Shown here: piece by piece, positions 1 to 9,269 of the stretch
Position numbering within the stretch: position 1 is the first letter of the stretch
Layout: each line of letters begins with the position of its first letter
Assembly: GCF_036346875.1 (NCBI RefSeq)
Contig: NZ_CP107852.1
Coordinates: 7,316,001 to 7,380,000, forward strand
From: Nocardia sp. NBC_00508
Lineage (GTDB): Bacteria > Actinomycetota > Actinomycetes > Mycobacteriales > Mycobacteriaceae
Direction of reading: 5' to 3'
DNA length: 64,000 nucleotides
Program-made: the position numbers and the translations under genes
Notes under the pieces: model-generated
The model's input: the letters and a program-made list of their open reading frames with translations, nothing else
What the model was told of the DNA's origin: nothing
Database searches by the model: none

Positions 1-981
1 CAGTGCGTGCACGTCGGCGATCTTGCGCGCGGTGTCGCCGCGGGTGAACCGGTCCACGCGCGGCGCGATCCGGTCCAGCAGCACGGCGAACCGGGAGTTC
101 GGCACCAGCTGGTGGGCGAGCGAAAGGGCGTGGTACATCAGCCTTTCGCTGCCCGCTGCCGCGATCTCGGCGGCGAGCAGGTCGTAGTCGAGATCAGCGC
201 CCGCATACCGGGCCAGGTTCCACACGTCCGCGAGTTCGCGGACGCCGGTCTTGTAGTAGGGCAGGTGGATACCCAGATGGTGCAAGTTGTCCTCGTGCGC
301 CATCGCCCACGCGGGGACACCGTGGAAGTCGATGCGCCGCACACGTTTCCAGATCGCGACGTAGTCGACCGTGTACGGCGCGAGCGGCGTGATCAGCCCC
401 CAGTGTGTGCCCACCACGAGCGCGCCGTCGCGGGAGACGAACGAGGGCAGGTGGTGCGAGCGCTCGGTTCGCACCTTGGGCGCTTTGCCCAGCAGCTCGG
501 AGGTCGCGAACAGCCCCAGCTCGCGATAGATCTCGATGACGACGTCGACCTGCTCCGGTTCCACCAGGATGTCCAGATCGTTCATCCGCTTGTAGCGCGG
601 GTCGTGGTAGATCTCGGTCGCGAAGAGCATGCCCTTGAGCACCACGCAGCGCACACCGCGTTCGTCGAACCGGCGCAACAGCTGGACAGCACCGGCCAGC
701 CTGCGGTCGTTCGCGGCCCCGATCCGCTCCGCGACGGCGTCGAACCGTACCCGCACCAGCGGGGGGACGAGCGAATACACCCCGGCGGCGAGCAGCGAGC
801 GCCGCACCAGCGGCGCGGTCGCGTTGAGCTGCGCCAGCTCGAAGAACCCCGCCCACTCCGTGACCCGGTGGGCCAGCTCGACCAGCTCGGCGCGTTCTGA
901 TTCGCTGGGCGCGGCCAGCGCGGCGTGCACCAGCAGACGTTCGATGTCCGTCCCGCCTGCGGCGATCATGGTGTCGGTCAT
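1..981 (-). CDS. Nucleotidyltransferase family protein (NTP_transf_5-like), 3' end outside window
   Basis: The frame opens at ATG 981, one base after the stop of the upstream oxoamine synthase, and stays open to base 1, giving 327 codons without a stop. The visible part carries VVLKG at about residues 113-117 followed by RMNDLDILV at about 132-140, with the Asp-x-Asp pair (D135, D137) expected of a nucleotidyltransferase metal site. Spacing and context fit the NTP_transf_5 family (uncharacterised nucleotidyltransferases, usually 350-400 aa), so only a short C-terminus should be missing. Members of this family occur beside tailoring kinases in some peptide clusters. Here it is the ninth gene of a lipid-type operon that also has two kinase-like domains and two phosphotransferase modules, so attachment of a nucleotidyl or phosphate group to the product is a reasonable inference. 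The substrate is unknown. No ribosome binding site is obvious, so translation is probably coupled to the gene before it. Confidence 0.8.
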   Translation of the reverse strand, partial: MTDTMIAAGGTDIERLLVHAALAAPSESERAELVELAHRVTEWAGFFELAQLNATAPLVRRSLLAAGVYSLVPPLVRVRFDAVAERIGAANDRRLAGAVQLLRRFDERGVRCVVLKGMLFATEIYHDPRYKRMNDLDILVEPEQVDVVIEIYRELGLFATSELLGKAPKVRTERSHHLPSFVSRDGALVVGTHWGLITPLAPYTVDYVAIWKRVRRIDFHGVPAWAMAHEDNLHHLGIHLPYYKTGVRELADVWNLARYAGADLDYDLLAAEIAAAGSERLMYHALSLAHQLVPNSRFAVLLDRIAPRVDRFTRGDTARKIADVHAL

Positions 982-982
982 A

Positions 983-2275
983 TCAGGCGATCCCTTCTTG
1001 TTCGGGATGGAAGCCGAAACGGCGGGCGACGGCGTCGATCCGGTTCAGCGCGCGGTCGAGGTGGTCCCTGCTGAGGGTGGCCATCATGCTGATTCGCAGG
1101 CGCTGCTGGTCGCGGGGCACCGCCGGGAATTCGACGCCATTGACGAACACCCCCTCCCGGTGCAGTGCGGTGACCACGTCCGCGACGGCGCTGCGATGCG
1201 GCACGAGGATCGGGATGATCGCGGTCTGCGGATCCACTACGAAACCCATGGAGCGCAACCCGCGCACGAAGTACGCCACGTTGTCGTGCAGTTGCCGCAC
1301 CCGTTCCGGATGCTCGGCCAGGAAGTCGATCCCGGCGAGCACCGCCGCGACGACCGGCGGCGCCAGCGCGGCGGAGAACATGTAGGAGCGGGCGAAGAAG
1401 CGCAGCGTGTCCACCAGGTCCCGGGAGCCGGTCACGAAACCGCCGGTGCCGGCGAAGACCTTCGAGAAGGTGCCCATGGACAGGTCCACAGCGCCCGGTC
1501 CGAGCCCGAAGTGCTCGGCGGTGCCGTGCCCGCGGGCGCCGAGTACTCCGGTGCCATGGGCGTCGTCCACCGCCAGCCATGCGCCGAACGCGTCGCACAA
1601 CGCGCGGATCTCCGGCAGCGGGGCGATATCGCCGTCCATCGAATACACGCCTTCGACGGCCACCACGATGTTCGCACCCGGGTTGCGCCACCGGATCTGC
1701 ATCAGCCGGTGGCGCAGGTGACGCAGGTCGTTGTGCGCGAAGGCCATCGAGCGCACCCGGCCGAGCTGGATGCCGTCGTAGAGGCTCGCGTGGTTCTGCT
1801 CGTCGTAGAGCAGCACGTCGCCCTTGCGCAGCAGACCGGTCACCCAGCCGACGTTGGCGGCGTAGCCGGAGGAGAAGATCATGGCCGCCTCGGAGCCCTT
1901 CAGCTCGGCCAGCCGTTCCTCGAGCTGCCGGTGCAGGGTGGTGGTGCCGTTGAGCAGCGGCGGGCCGCCATGCCCGACACCGTATTCCCGGATCGCCGCG
2001 ATGGCGGCCTCGGCGATCCGCGGTTCGTTGCCCAGACCGAGGTAGTTGTTGGACCCGAGCATGATCAGCTCGTCGGTCGCGCCGGTCGCCGGATCGCGCA
2101 CCGGCACGATCGCGCCGGAAGGACCGGCCACCTCGCGCAGCACGAACCCGCTGCCGCGGGCGTGCTCCGCGTAGGGCCGGAACTCCGCGAAACGCTGTTC
2201 GAACGTATGCGCCGCGGGGTCGAGATAGTGTTCGAGGCTGAAGTTCTCGCCATGGGCGAGATCGGGCGCGGTCAT
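983..2275 (-). CDS. Alpha-oxoamine synthase (8-amino-7-oxononanoate synthase / serine palmitoyltransferase family)
   Basis: 430 aa PLP enzyme of fold type I. Visible family marks are the GSNNYLGLG motif near residue 75, LLNGTTTLHRQLE, SSGYAANVG, the cofactor Asp in DDAHGTGVLG, and GTFSK with the PLP lysine at K272. The family condenses an acyl thioester with an amino acid and loses CO2 to give an alpha-aminoketone, as in biotin, sphingolipid and haem precursors. The gene lies in an operon with two ACPs and a fatty acyl-AMP ligase rather than with bio genes, so a carrier-bound fatty acyl chain is the probable acyl donor and a sphingoid-like aminoketone a possible product. The amino acid partner cannot be read from the sequence. 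The start ATG at 2275 overlaps the stop of the dikinase gene (ATGA), which selects it over an upstream start in the same frame. Confidence 0.88.
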   Translation of the reverse strand: MTAPDLAHGENFSLEHYLDPAAHTFEQRFAEFRPYAEHARGSGFVLREVAGPSGAIVPVRDPATGATDELIMLGSNNYLGLGNEPRIAEAAIAAIREYGVGHGGPPLLNGTTTLHRQLEERLAELKGSEAAMIFSSGYAANVGWVTGLLRKGDVLLYDEQNHASLYDGIQLGRVRSMAFAHNDLRHLRHRLMQIRWRNPGANIVVAVEGVYSMDGDIAPLPEIRALCDAFGAWLAVDDAHGTGVLGARGHGTAEHFGLGPGAVDLSMGTFSKVFAGTGGFVTGSRDLVDTLRFFARSYMFSAALAPPVVAAVLAGIDFLAEHPERVRQLHDNVAYFVRGLRSMGFVVDPQTAIIPILVPHRSAVADVVTALHREGVFVNGVEFPAVPRDQQRLRISMMATLSRDHLDRALNRIDAVARRFGFHPEQEGIA

Positions 2276-5019
2276 GATCGCTGCTCCTGTCCGAGCGTCA
2301 CGGTTCCGGCCCGGCCGTCCAGCACCAGGACGTCGCCGTTGCCGACCAGATGGGTGATCCCCGGGACGCCGACGACCGTGGGGATGCCGAGTTCGCGTCC
2401 GATGATGGCCGTGTGCGAGAGCAGACTGCCCCGCTCGCTCACCAGGCCGCCCGCCGCGACCATGAGGAACACCCACCCCGGGTCAGTGGTCGAGGCCACC
2501 AGCACTTGCCCGTCGATCGCCACGTCCGGGTCGGGGGTGCGCAACACCAGCGCGGGCGCTTCGACACGTCCTGGGGCACAACCGATTCCGTGCAGCACCC
2601 GGGCGCCGGCCACGGCACCTTCGCCGGGTTCCTCCAGGCCGGGATCGGCGATGCCTGCCGCCGCGATCCCGGTGGTGGTGATGCGGGATGGCAGTCGTTG
2701 CGTACGCCAGCGATCGTGGTCGGCCTTGCGCAGGGCAACGGTGCGGGCAGCGTCGGTGTCCACAGCGGTGCCGCGGGTGAGGGCGGCGATCTCCTCGTAG
2801 GTGAGCCAGAAGACATCACGCGGATCGTCCAGCAGACCTGCCATATGCAGTTGTCTGCCGTACTCGCGGAACACCCGCTTCACCAAACCGAAGGAGCGGC
2901 TGCGACCGAGTCGCATGTTCTCCCGCTGCTTCACGTGTTCGCGCGCCAGCCGGAGTGCAAGTCGGAAGGCGATGCGCTGCACGGGGTTACGTGCGAACAG
3001 TCGTGCCGCTGTTCCCTCCGCCGCGCGGCGGATGGCCTGCTCCCGCGCGACCATGTCATCGGCGTTCTGCCCGCCGCGCAGGTAATTACGCAGCATCGGC
3101 ACCAAACGCTCGGGATGCTCGCCCAGCGGATCGGTCTCCAACTTGAGTTCGTCCACGGTGCGGTCGCCGAACTCCGCGATGTGGCGCAGGCAGGCGGCGC
3201 GGAAGTCGGCGAACCTGTCGTCCGACAACGCCGCCCACACCTCACGCGCGGTGGCGGGACCGTCGAACAGCGCGCGCAGCGCGGGATCGGTGCGCACCCG
3301 GGCAGTGAGTGCGAGCGCCGACCGCACCGGGTCGACGCTGTCGACACCGTCCTCACCGCAGAACAATTCGTTGCGCAAGGTGAGCGCCGCGTCCTCGGCC
3401 AGGCCCGCCCGACCCAGCTGCAGCCCGACCACATGGAACATCTGCTGGGCGAGGAAGTCGTTGAAGATCTGCACCGAATACGCGGGCACGAGCTCGGCGA
3501 AGAAGCGTTCGGTCCAGGCCAGCAACGCCTCTGCATCGCGTTCGCGCTCCGGCGTTTCCGCGTTCAGGCGCCGTTCGAGGTCGGCGGTGGCCGCCGCCAG
3601 TTCGGTGAAGAACGCACGCAGCCGCCGCGGCAGTCGCAGCCAGCCGCGCAGGATGATCGCGACGACCCGTAGCCGCGAGGCGATCGCGCGCACCTGGGCG
3701 ATGCCACGGGCAGGCGCGTCCGGCCGACGGTACCGGTTCTCGATGTTGAGCGCGGCCTCCCATCCTTCGATGGCGAAGTCCATGCCGGGGATCTCGAGGA
3801 AGAGCCGGTACCAGTTGCTGATGTTGTAGTAGATGCGGCCGCGCGCGGTCCCGACCAGATAGGGGTACAGGTCTGCGGCGTTGCGCTCCACGATCCGCGC
3901 GGTGGCGCCGAAATCCCGGTGGCACGCGCGGAAGACCTGCTCGTAGGCCGCTCGAAGGATGGAGAAGGTGAGCGGGCTCGACAATCCCGGATACGATTCG
4001 GCGACGTTGACGTTGTCGAAGACGGTCTCCCGCGCACCGGTCACGGTGACCGGCCTGGCCTGCAACAAGTGCAGCCGCCCGTCGGGCGTGTAGGCGAATT
4101 CGATGTCCTGCGGTGTGCCGAAGCGGTCGGCGAGTTCGCCTGCTGTGTCGGCCAGTTCGAGGATCTGCGGGTCGGACAAACTGGCAGCGGTCACCGGGGT
4201 GCCGAGATCTTCGACGGTGGTGCCCGCACCGCCACGCGACGGTGTCACGCGACTGTGCTTGTCGACGACGACGCGCGAAGTGATGACGCGGGTGCCGCGA
4301 TCGACGAAGTAGGTGTCGCAGTCCACCGTTCCCGCCACCACACCCTCGCCGAGCCCGAGTGCCGCCGCGACGACCGCTTCGGACGGATCGCCGGTCTGCG
4401 GATTGCAGCTGAACACCACCCCGGACACGGCGCTGTCCAGCAGCACCTGTACCACGACGGCGCAGGCGATCGGCGCGCTGTCGAGACCACGGCGCGCCCG
4501 GTAGAACAGCGCACGTTCCGACCAGGCGGAGGCGAGGACAGTGCCGATCGCGACCGGCAGGTCCGTTGCGGAGACGTTGAGCACCGTATCGAGCTGTCCG
4601 GCGAAGGAGTCGGTGGCCGAATCCTCGCCGCGCACCGAGGAGCGCACCGCGAAGCGGACGTCCCGCGCCGTGGACGACGCGGCCGTGGACAGTTCGGCGA
4701 TCATGGCGTCCAGTTCGGCCGCGACGTCCCCGGGCAGGGGCAGCCCCTCGACGAGCGCGCGGATCCGGGTCGACACGGTCCGCAGCGCGGTCGGGTCGTC
4801 CGGGTCGAGCCCGGCCAGCAGCTCGGCGACGGCGTCCGCCGCCGGGGCGAGTACCCGCGCGCACGCGTCGGTGCTCAGCGCCGCGAACGGCGGTACCCGA
4901 TGTCCGGCGGCGTGGAGCCTCGCGAGATTGGCTGCCTTGGCGCCCCCGTGCGCCTCGGCCGCCGGGTCTTTCGCGAGGGTTTCGGCGCGCAGTATCGCGC
5001 CGGTGGTGGTACTGGTCAT
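2272..5019 (-). CDS. Rifampin-phosphotransferase-type dikinase (PEP synthase-like ATP-grasp and phospho-histidine domains)
   Basis: 915 aa. Residues about 10-330 form a PPDK/PEP-synthase N-terminal ATP-binding domain (AKAANLARL near the start, then VRSSVRGEDS and FAGQLDTVLN). Residues about 330-790 are a long helical middle domain. The C-terminus is a swivelling domain with the catalytic histidine H869 in GSLLSHTAIIGRELGIP. True PEP synthases and PPDK place a PEP-binding barrel after the histidine domain; here the protein ends about 45 residues after it. That order (ATP domain, acceptor domain, terminal His domain) and this length match rifampin phosphotransferase, which moves the beta-phosphate of ATP to a hydroxyl group. 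The start at ATG 5019 overlaps the P450 stop as ATGA. In this operon I infer phosphorylation of a pathway intermediate. Antibiotic inactivation is possible but less likely, because a second copy of the same architecture is fused to biosynthetic domains upstream. Confidence 0.85.
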   Translation of the reverse strand: MTSTTTGAILRAETLAKDPAAEAHGGAKAANLARLHAAGHRVPPFAALSTDACARVLAPAADAVAELLAGLDPDDPTALRTVSTRIRALVEGLPLPGDVAAELDAMIAELSTAASSTARDVRFAVRSSVRGEDSATDSFAGQLDTVLNVSATDLPVAIGTVLASAWSERALFYRARRGLDSAPIACAVVVQVLLDSAVSGVVFSCNPQTGDPSEAVVAAALGLGEGVVAGTVDCDTYFVDRGTRVITSRVVVDKHSRVTPSRGGAGTTVEDLGTPVTAASLSDPQILELADTAGELADRFGTPQDIEFAYTPDGRLHLLQARPVTVTGARETVFDNVNVAESYPGLSSPLTFSILRAAYEQVFRACHRDFGATARIVERNAADLYPYLVGTARGRIYYNISNWYRLFLEIPGMDFAIEGWEAALNIENRYRRPDAPARGIAQVRAIASRLRVVAIILRGWLRLPRRLRAFFTELAAATADLERRLNAETPERERDAEALLAWTERFFAELVPAYSVQIFNDFLAQQMFHVVGLQLGRAGLAEDAALTLRNELFCGEDGVDSVDPVRSALALTARVRTDPALRALFDGPATAREVWAALSDDRFADFRAACLRHIAEFGDRTVDELKLETDPLGEHPERLVPMLRNYLRGGQNADDMVAREQAIRRAAEGTAARLFARNPVQRIAFRLALRLAREHVKQRENMRLGRSRSFGLVKRVFREYGRQLHMAGLLDDPRDVFWLTYEEIAALTRGTAVDTDAARTVALRKADHDRWRTQRLPSRITTTGIAAAGIADPGLEEPGEGAVAGARVLHGIGCAPGRVEAPALVLRTPDPDVAIDGQVLVASTTDPGWVFLMVAAGGLVSERGSLLSHTAIIGRELGIPTVVGVPGITHLVGNGDVLVLDGRAGTVTLGQEQRS

Positions 5020-6425
5020 CGCGCGGCCTCCTCTCTTGTCCGTGTCGCCGTGGCGGCGCGCTCGCGCCGGGTCAGGCGGACCAGGACCGGGTCTGGGGTG
5101 TTCGAGATCTCGGGGCGCTCGCGCACCCGCATCCCGTTCACCAGTTCGATGTCGTAGCGGGACAGCAGCATCGCGAGACCCACGCGGATCTCGATCAGCG
5201 CCATCTGCTGACCTACGCAGAGATGCGCGCCCCAGCCGAAGGGGAAGTACCGGAACGGCGGGCGCGCCCGGTTCCGCTCTTTCGTGAACCGGTCGGGGTC
5301 GAAAGTCAGCGGCGAGTCCCAGAACCGGGGCAGCCGATGATTGACGAAGGGACTGATCACCACGATCGCGCCGGGAGCCAGATCGAACCGGTCGAAGCGG
5401 TCCGGCTCGAGCGCCGTGCGGCTGAACGCCCACGCCGGCGGGTGCAGGCGCATTGCCTCGTCGATGGCGCGGCCGGTGTGCTCCAATCCGGGCAGCGCGG
5501 CGCGCACGGCGTCCGGATCGTCCAGACCGTTCGGTAGCGCGTCGATCTCGGCGCGTACCCGGTTCAGCGCCGCCGGGTTGCGGCACAGCTCGTAGACCGT
5601 CCAGGCCAGCGCTCCTCCGGTGGTCTCGTGCCCCGCCAGCAGGAAGGTCAGCACCTCATGCCGCAGTTGCGCGTCGTCCATCGCGTGCCCGGCGTCGTCG
5701 CGCGCGGCGAGCAATCGAGCCAGCAGCGAGTGGGCATCGGAGTCGCTGTGCCGATGACGCCGGATCACCTCGTCCACCACATGGTGCAAACGCCGCCGCA
5801 CGCCGTGCAGCCGCCGATTGGCCGGCGTCGGCACCTCGGGCGGGACTTGGATCGGCGCGGCCATGTGCCGCATCACCCAGGAAACCCCGTCGCGCACATC
5901 GTCTTCGATCTGCGGGAGCACGCCGTCGATGTCCGCGCCGAGCACCGCGCGGCACACCACGTCGGCGGCGAATCCCATCACCTCGGGCACCAGGTCGAAC
6001 GCCGCGCCCTCCGTGGCGCGTGCGTCCAGGCGGGTAGCCATCCGTTGTCCGCACTCGACCATGAGCGGGATCTCGGTCTCCACGTGGCGGCGCGCGAAGG
6101 CCGGTTTGATCAAGGCGCGCTGTCGTTTCCACAGTTCGCCGCCGCTGGTCAGCAGGCCGGGGCCGAGCAGATGATTCAGGCTCCGGTAGCTGATTCCCTT
6201 CTCGTATCGTGCCGCATGGGTGACCAGCACCTGTTCGATGTGTTCCGGCTCGACCAGCAGGTGCATGTGCTGGTGCGCCAGCCGCAGCCGCACGCTGCCG
6301 TAGGCGAGCGCGGACTCGTAGAACAGGGTGAGCGGGTCGGCCCGATAATCGGGGTAGGCACCGAGCGGATGCCGTTGTACCGGACCGTCGAGAACGCGAT
6401 CGCCGTTTCGGGTCACCAGGGTCAT
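5016..6425 (-). CDS. Cytochrome P450
   Basis: 469 aa soluble bacterial P450 with no N-terminal membrane anchor. The I-helix motif LLAGHETTGG, the K-helix EAMR (ExxR) and the haem loop FGWGAHLCVG are all present. The haem loop has His where many P450s have Arg, a common bacterial variant. The overall pattern (WKRQRALIKPAF in the C-helix, FDLAPGAIVVISPFVNHR) resembles fatty-acid and drug hydroxylating P450s of the CYP102/CYP4-like branch. Start ATG 6425 forms an ATGA overlap with the stop of the acyl-AMP ligase, and its own stop overlaps the dikinase start. Placement between the ligase and the later tailoring enzymes suggests it hydroxylates the carrier-bound or free acyl chain, which would provide a hydroxyl for phosphorylation. 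No ferredoxin or reductase gene is visible in the window. Confidence 0.93.
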   Translation of the reverse strand: MTLVTRNGDRVLDGPVQRHPLGAYPDYRADPLTLFYESALAYGSVRLRLAHQHMHLLVEPEHIEQVLVTHAARYEKGISYRSLNHLLGPGLLTSGGELWKRQRALIKPAFARRHVETEIPLMVECGQRMATRLDARATEGAAFDLVPEVMGFAADVVCRAVLGADIDGVLPQIEDDVRDGVSWVMRHMAAPIQVPPEVPTPANRRLHGVRRRLHHVVDEVIRRHRHSDSDAHSLLARLLAARDDAGHAMDDAQLRHEVLTFLLAGHETTGGALAWTVYELCRNPAALNRVRAEIDALPNGLDDPDAVRAALPGLEHTGRAIDEAMRLHPPAWAFSRTALEPDRFDRFDLAPGAIVVISPFVNHRLPRFWDSPLTFDPDRFTKERNRARPPFRYFPFGWGAHLCVGQQMALIEIRVGLAMLLSRYDIELVNGMRVRERPEISNTPDPVLVRLTRRERAATATRTREEAAR

Positions 6426-8164
6426 CGCGTCACATCTCCCCCGTGCCCGGCGCCGACCAGTGCTTCCGGATCGTCCTCGAGCAGGCGCCGCGCCGCGGCG
6501 CGTTGCACCTTGCCGCTGGTGGTTTTGGGAATGCTGCGCGGAGCGACAATTCGGACGCCCGCGGCCAGCACGCCGGTGCGTTTGCTCACCGCGGCGCGAA
6601 CGGCCCGGGCCAGCGCGTCGTAATCCACTGGCTCCAGGGCTGATTCGATGATCAGATACAGCTCCTCCGACATGCCTTCGGCGTCGGTTCGTCCCACCGC
6701 CACCACGCCGCCGGGCCGCACGCCCGGCACCTGCTCGGCGGCGATCTCGAAGTCGGTGGGCAGATAGTTCGCCCCCCGGATGATGATCAGATCCTTGCGC
6801 CGCCCGGTGATCCGCAGTCGTCCGTCCCGCAGATAGCCCATATCGCCGGTGTCCCACCAGCCGTCCACGCGCGTCGCGGCGCCGGCCTGGGGCAACCGGA
6901 AGTAGCCGGGTGTGGTGGACGGTCCGCGGAACTGCACACGACCTACCAGATCAGGGCCGCGCGGCGCATCGTCCTCGTCCACGATGCGGACCTCCGTGCC
7001 TGCCACGGGCGCACCGCAGTCGACGATCTCGAGCGCGTCGCCGTCCCCAGTCGGAACGTCCACGACCACACCGTCTTCGGCGAGTGCCCGGCGCGAGACC
7101 GAGTCGTACGCTATCGGCGCCCGCGGCCGGGACACCGTCACCGCGAGCGAGGCCTCGGCCAACCCGTAACAAGGCACGAGCGCGTCGGCCGGAAGTCCCC
7201 AGGCACCGAACCGGTCGACGAACCGTCGTACCGTCGCCGGGTGGATCGGTTCAGCGCCGCAGAACAGAAACCGCCACTCGGACAAGTCCACTCCGTCGAG
7301 TTCGCTGTCGGCGATCCGCGCCGCGGCATAGCCGTAGGCGAAGTTCGGTGCGGCGGTGATGGTTCCGCGATGGCGGTGGACCGCGCGCAGCCAGTCGCCC
7401 GGGTGGCGCAGGAAACGGCTCGGTGGGATCAGCACCGCCTCGGCGCCGCGGAACAGCGGCGTCAGGAACCCGCCGATCAGGCCCATGTCGTGGTGTAGCG
7501 GCAGCCAGCTCACCCAGGTGTCGCCGGGGCCCATCGCCGCGGCGCGCGCGATCTGCTCGCAATTGGCGGCCAGATTCGCGTGCGTGACCTGGACTCCCTT
7601 CGGCGCGCCGGTAGAGCCGGAGGTGGCCTGGATGAACGCGAGATCGTCCGGCGCGGGCAGGCGGGGCTCCAGCGCCGGCGCGTCCGGCGCGCCGGCCAGC
7701 GCGTGCAGTGCCGAGGCGTCGATCGCCGCCACCGGCGCGGGCAGGGGCAGACCGGACAGCACCGATCCGGTCGCCACCACGGCCGCCGGTTCCAGATAGC
7801 CCAGCAGCCGGGTGAAGCGGTCCTGGAAGATCTCCGCTGCGCCGAACCCGCCCGGGGTGGCGATCGCGGTGGGCACCGCGCCGAGCAGCAGTGCGCCGAA
7901 GAACGCCGTGACGAACTCCGCCGACGTGGGCAGGCACAGCAGCACCCGGTCGCCCTGGCGCACCCCGGCGTCGGCCAGACCGGCCGCCGCCCGGCGCGCC
8001 ACGCCAACGAGATCGTCGTGCCGCCAGCGGATCTCGTCGTCGCCGTGCGCCGCGGCACGCTCGGCCATGATGATCGTGGACGCCGCGCCACGCTCACCGC
8101 TCGCGAGCAGCGCGTGCACGATGCTCGCGTGTGCGGGGCGTAGTGCCTCGGATAGTGTGGTCAT
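6422..8164 (-). CDS. Fatty acyl-AMP ligase (FAAL) / acyl-ACP loading ligase
   Basis: 580 aa member of the ANL adenylating family. The P-loop QATSGSTGAPKGV, the FAAL-typical SWLPLHHDMGLIGG, the AAPNFAYGYA substrate motif, CYGLAEASL, the DTGDMGYL loop and a C-terminal PKTTSGKVQR with the catalytic lysine are all readable. These features separate FAALs from acyl-CoA ligases. FAALs make acyl-AMP from a fatty acid and ATP and pass the acyl group to an ACP. The neighbouring 84-aa ACP, whose stop overlaps this gene's ATG, is the natural partner. The gene sits fifth in the coupled operon and would supply the starter acyl chain. The chain length cannot be inferred from sequence by eye. Confidence 0.93.
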   Translation of the reverse strand: MTTLSEALRPAHASIVHALLASGERGAASTIIMAERAAAHGDDEIRWRHDDLVGVARRAAAGLADAGVRQGDRVLLCLPTSAEFVTAFFGALLLGAVPTAIATPGGFGAAEIFQDRFTRLLGYLEPAAVVATGSVLSGLPLPAPVAAIDASALHALAGAPDAPALEPRLPAPDDLAFIQATSGSTGAPKGVQVTHANLAANCEQIARAAAMGPGDTWVSWLPLHHDMGLIGGFLTPLFRGAEAVLIPPSRFLRHPGDWLRAVHRHRGTITAAPNFAYGYAAARIADSELDGVDLSEWRFLFCGAEPIHPATVRRFVDRFGAWGLPADALVPCYGLAEASLAVTVSRPRAPIAYDSVSRRALAEDGVVVDVPTGDGDALEIVDCGAPVAGTEVRIVDEDDAPRGPDLVGRVQFRGPSTTPGYFRLPQAGAATRVDGWWDTGDMGYLRDGRLRITGRRKDLIIIRGANYLPTDFEIAAEQVPGVRPGGVVAVGRTDAEGMSEELYLIIESALEPVDYDALARAVRAAVSKRTGVLAAGVRIVAPRSIPKTTSGKVQRAAARRLLEDDPEALVGAGHGGDVTR

Positions 8165-8415
8165 GCCTGGTCCTCGACGTATCGCACGATCGTGGCGACC
8201 GTGGTCAGCCGGACGGCGACGTCCTCCGGAATGGTCACGGCGAAGGCCTGTTCCAGCTGAATGGTCAGTTCGATGGCGGTCGGCGAGTCGAGTCCGTAGT
8301 CGATCAACGGCGCCGCCGGGTCCAAGTCGGCGGCAGCCACCCACAGCACTTCCCCGACGATCGCGCGTACCCGCGCCTCCAGATCGGCCGCGCCGATGTC
8401 TCCGCGCGTGCTCAT
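8161..8415 (-). CDS. Acyl carrier protein (second ACP of the operon)
   Basis: 84 aa, the usual size for a free ACP. The phosphopantetheine site is IDYGLDSPTAIEL with the carrier serine at S44, followed by the acidic helix expected for partner recognition. Start ATG 8415 overlaps the kinase stop, and the stop overlaps the start of the fatty acyl-AMP ligase gene, so ligase and carrier are translated as a pair. It probably carries the acyl chain activated by that ligase and presents it to the P450, acyl-ACP reductase or oxoamine synthase. The operon has another ACP at its head with the closely similar DYGLDS site, so the two may serve different steps. Confidence 0.92.
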   Translation of the reverse strand: MSTRGDIGAADLEARVRAIVGEVLWVAAADLDPAAPLIDYGLDSPTAIELTIQLEQAFAVTIPEDVAVRLTTVATIVRYVEDQA

Positions 8416-9269
8416 CCCAGCAACTTCCCTTCCGTCACACAGGCGCGCACCGATTCCTCGAGGTCGACGCCGTCGCCGGTATCGATGCGGTGGAACCCCA
8501 CCTCGGGGAAAGCAGTCGCGAGGGTTTCGCGCACCCGCTCATAGCCGGTGCGCAGAGCGGCCAGCCGCTCCGCCGTCTCATGAGCCTCGACGGGCCCGTG
8601 CGAAGACCGCTGCAGACAGCGGGCCGCGGCCTGCTCGGGCGGCGCGTCAAGCCACAGCACCGCGTCGGGCAGCGTGGTGCGGAACCGTTCGGCGAAGCCG
8701 GACACCGCGCCGGAGATGTCGCGCCCCACCAGTTCCGCGATCTCCGACAGCAGCAGCCACGGGTCCGGCGAACTGCCCAGCCGCGCCGCCTGGGCGTGCT
8801 GCCAAGCCAGGATGTCGGCGAAGGTCCCGGGCCGATGCCGTTCCAGCACCGCGGCGATCTCGTCTTCCCGCTCGCGGCAGCGTCCGTCGGTACCCGCCAG
8901 CGCGACGTACAGCGGGCCGTAGACCAGCAGTTCGATCAACGGATGCCGCTCGCAGACCAGCACATCCGGTGACCAGGTGCGCAGAAAGTGCTGTTCCACC
9001 GGGCCGAACAGGGTCATCTGCAGATACATCGCGGTGGCCTTCATCGCCACGTCACCGATCTCGTCGCAGCCGACGCTGAACGCCCGGAGCTGCCGGGACA
9101 GATCGGCGAGCGGAACGTTCCCGGTGTCGTGGAAGTCGGGGCAGGTCATCGAGGCGAACGTGCCGACGCCCGCGGGCTCGGCCAGCGCGCGCAGCCCTGC
9201 CAGCACCGAAGACTTGCCCGCGCCGTCGATGCCGACCAGGGCCACCCGGCGGGTATGGGGGGCGCTCAT
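8412..9269 (-). CDS. P-loop kinase, thymidylate-kinase-like
   Basis: 285 aa. A Walker A motif GIDGAGKSS lies at residues 13-21, and the body has the layout of the dTMP-kinase/NMP-kinase fold, with VCERHPLIELL in the place of the DR(Y/H) motif and PDAVLWLDAPPEQAAAR toward the end. Ordinary dTMP kinases are about 210 aa, so this protein has roughly 70 extra residues, mostly in the middle. It starts with ATG 9269 overlapping the stop of the giant fusion, whose C-terminal domain belongs to the same broad family. Two such kinases in one operon argue against housekeeping dTMP synthesis and for phosphorylation of a pathway intermediate, perhaps a phosphate to diphosphate step. The substrate is not deducible. 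Confidence 0.8.
   Translation of the reverse strand: MSAPHTRRVALVGIDGAGKSSVLAGLRALAEPAGVGTFASMTCPDFHDTGNVPLADLSRQLRAFSVGCDEIGDVAMKATAMYLQMTLFGPVEQHFLRTWSPDVLVCERHPLIELLVYGPLYVALAGTDGRCREREDEIAAVLERHRPGTFADILAWQHAQAARLGSSPDPWLLLSEIAELVGRDISGAVSGFAERFRTTLPDAVLWLDAPPEQAAARCLQRSSHGPVEAHETAERLAALRTGYERVRETLATAFPEVGFHRIDTGDGVDLEESVRACVTEGKLLG

Noticed and set aside
629..3672. Long plus-strand frames across the left operon (629-2800 and 2350-3672)
   Set aside because: They lie opposite the oxoamine synthase and dikinase genes, which have unmistakable motifs, and they show no ribosome binding site or domain.
2272..5019. Phosphoenolpyruvate synthase as the function of the free dikinase
   Set aside because: The histidine domain is C-terminal and no PEP-binding barrel follows, unlike PpsA and PPDK.
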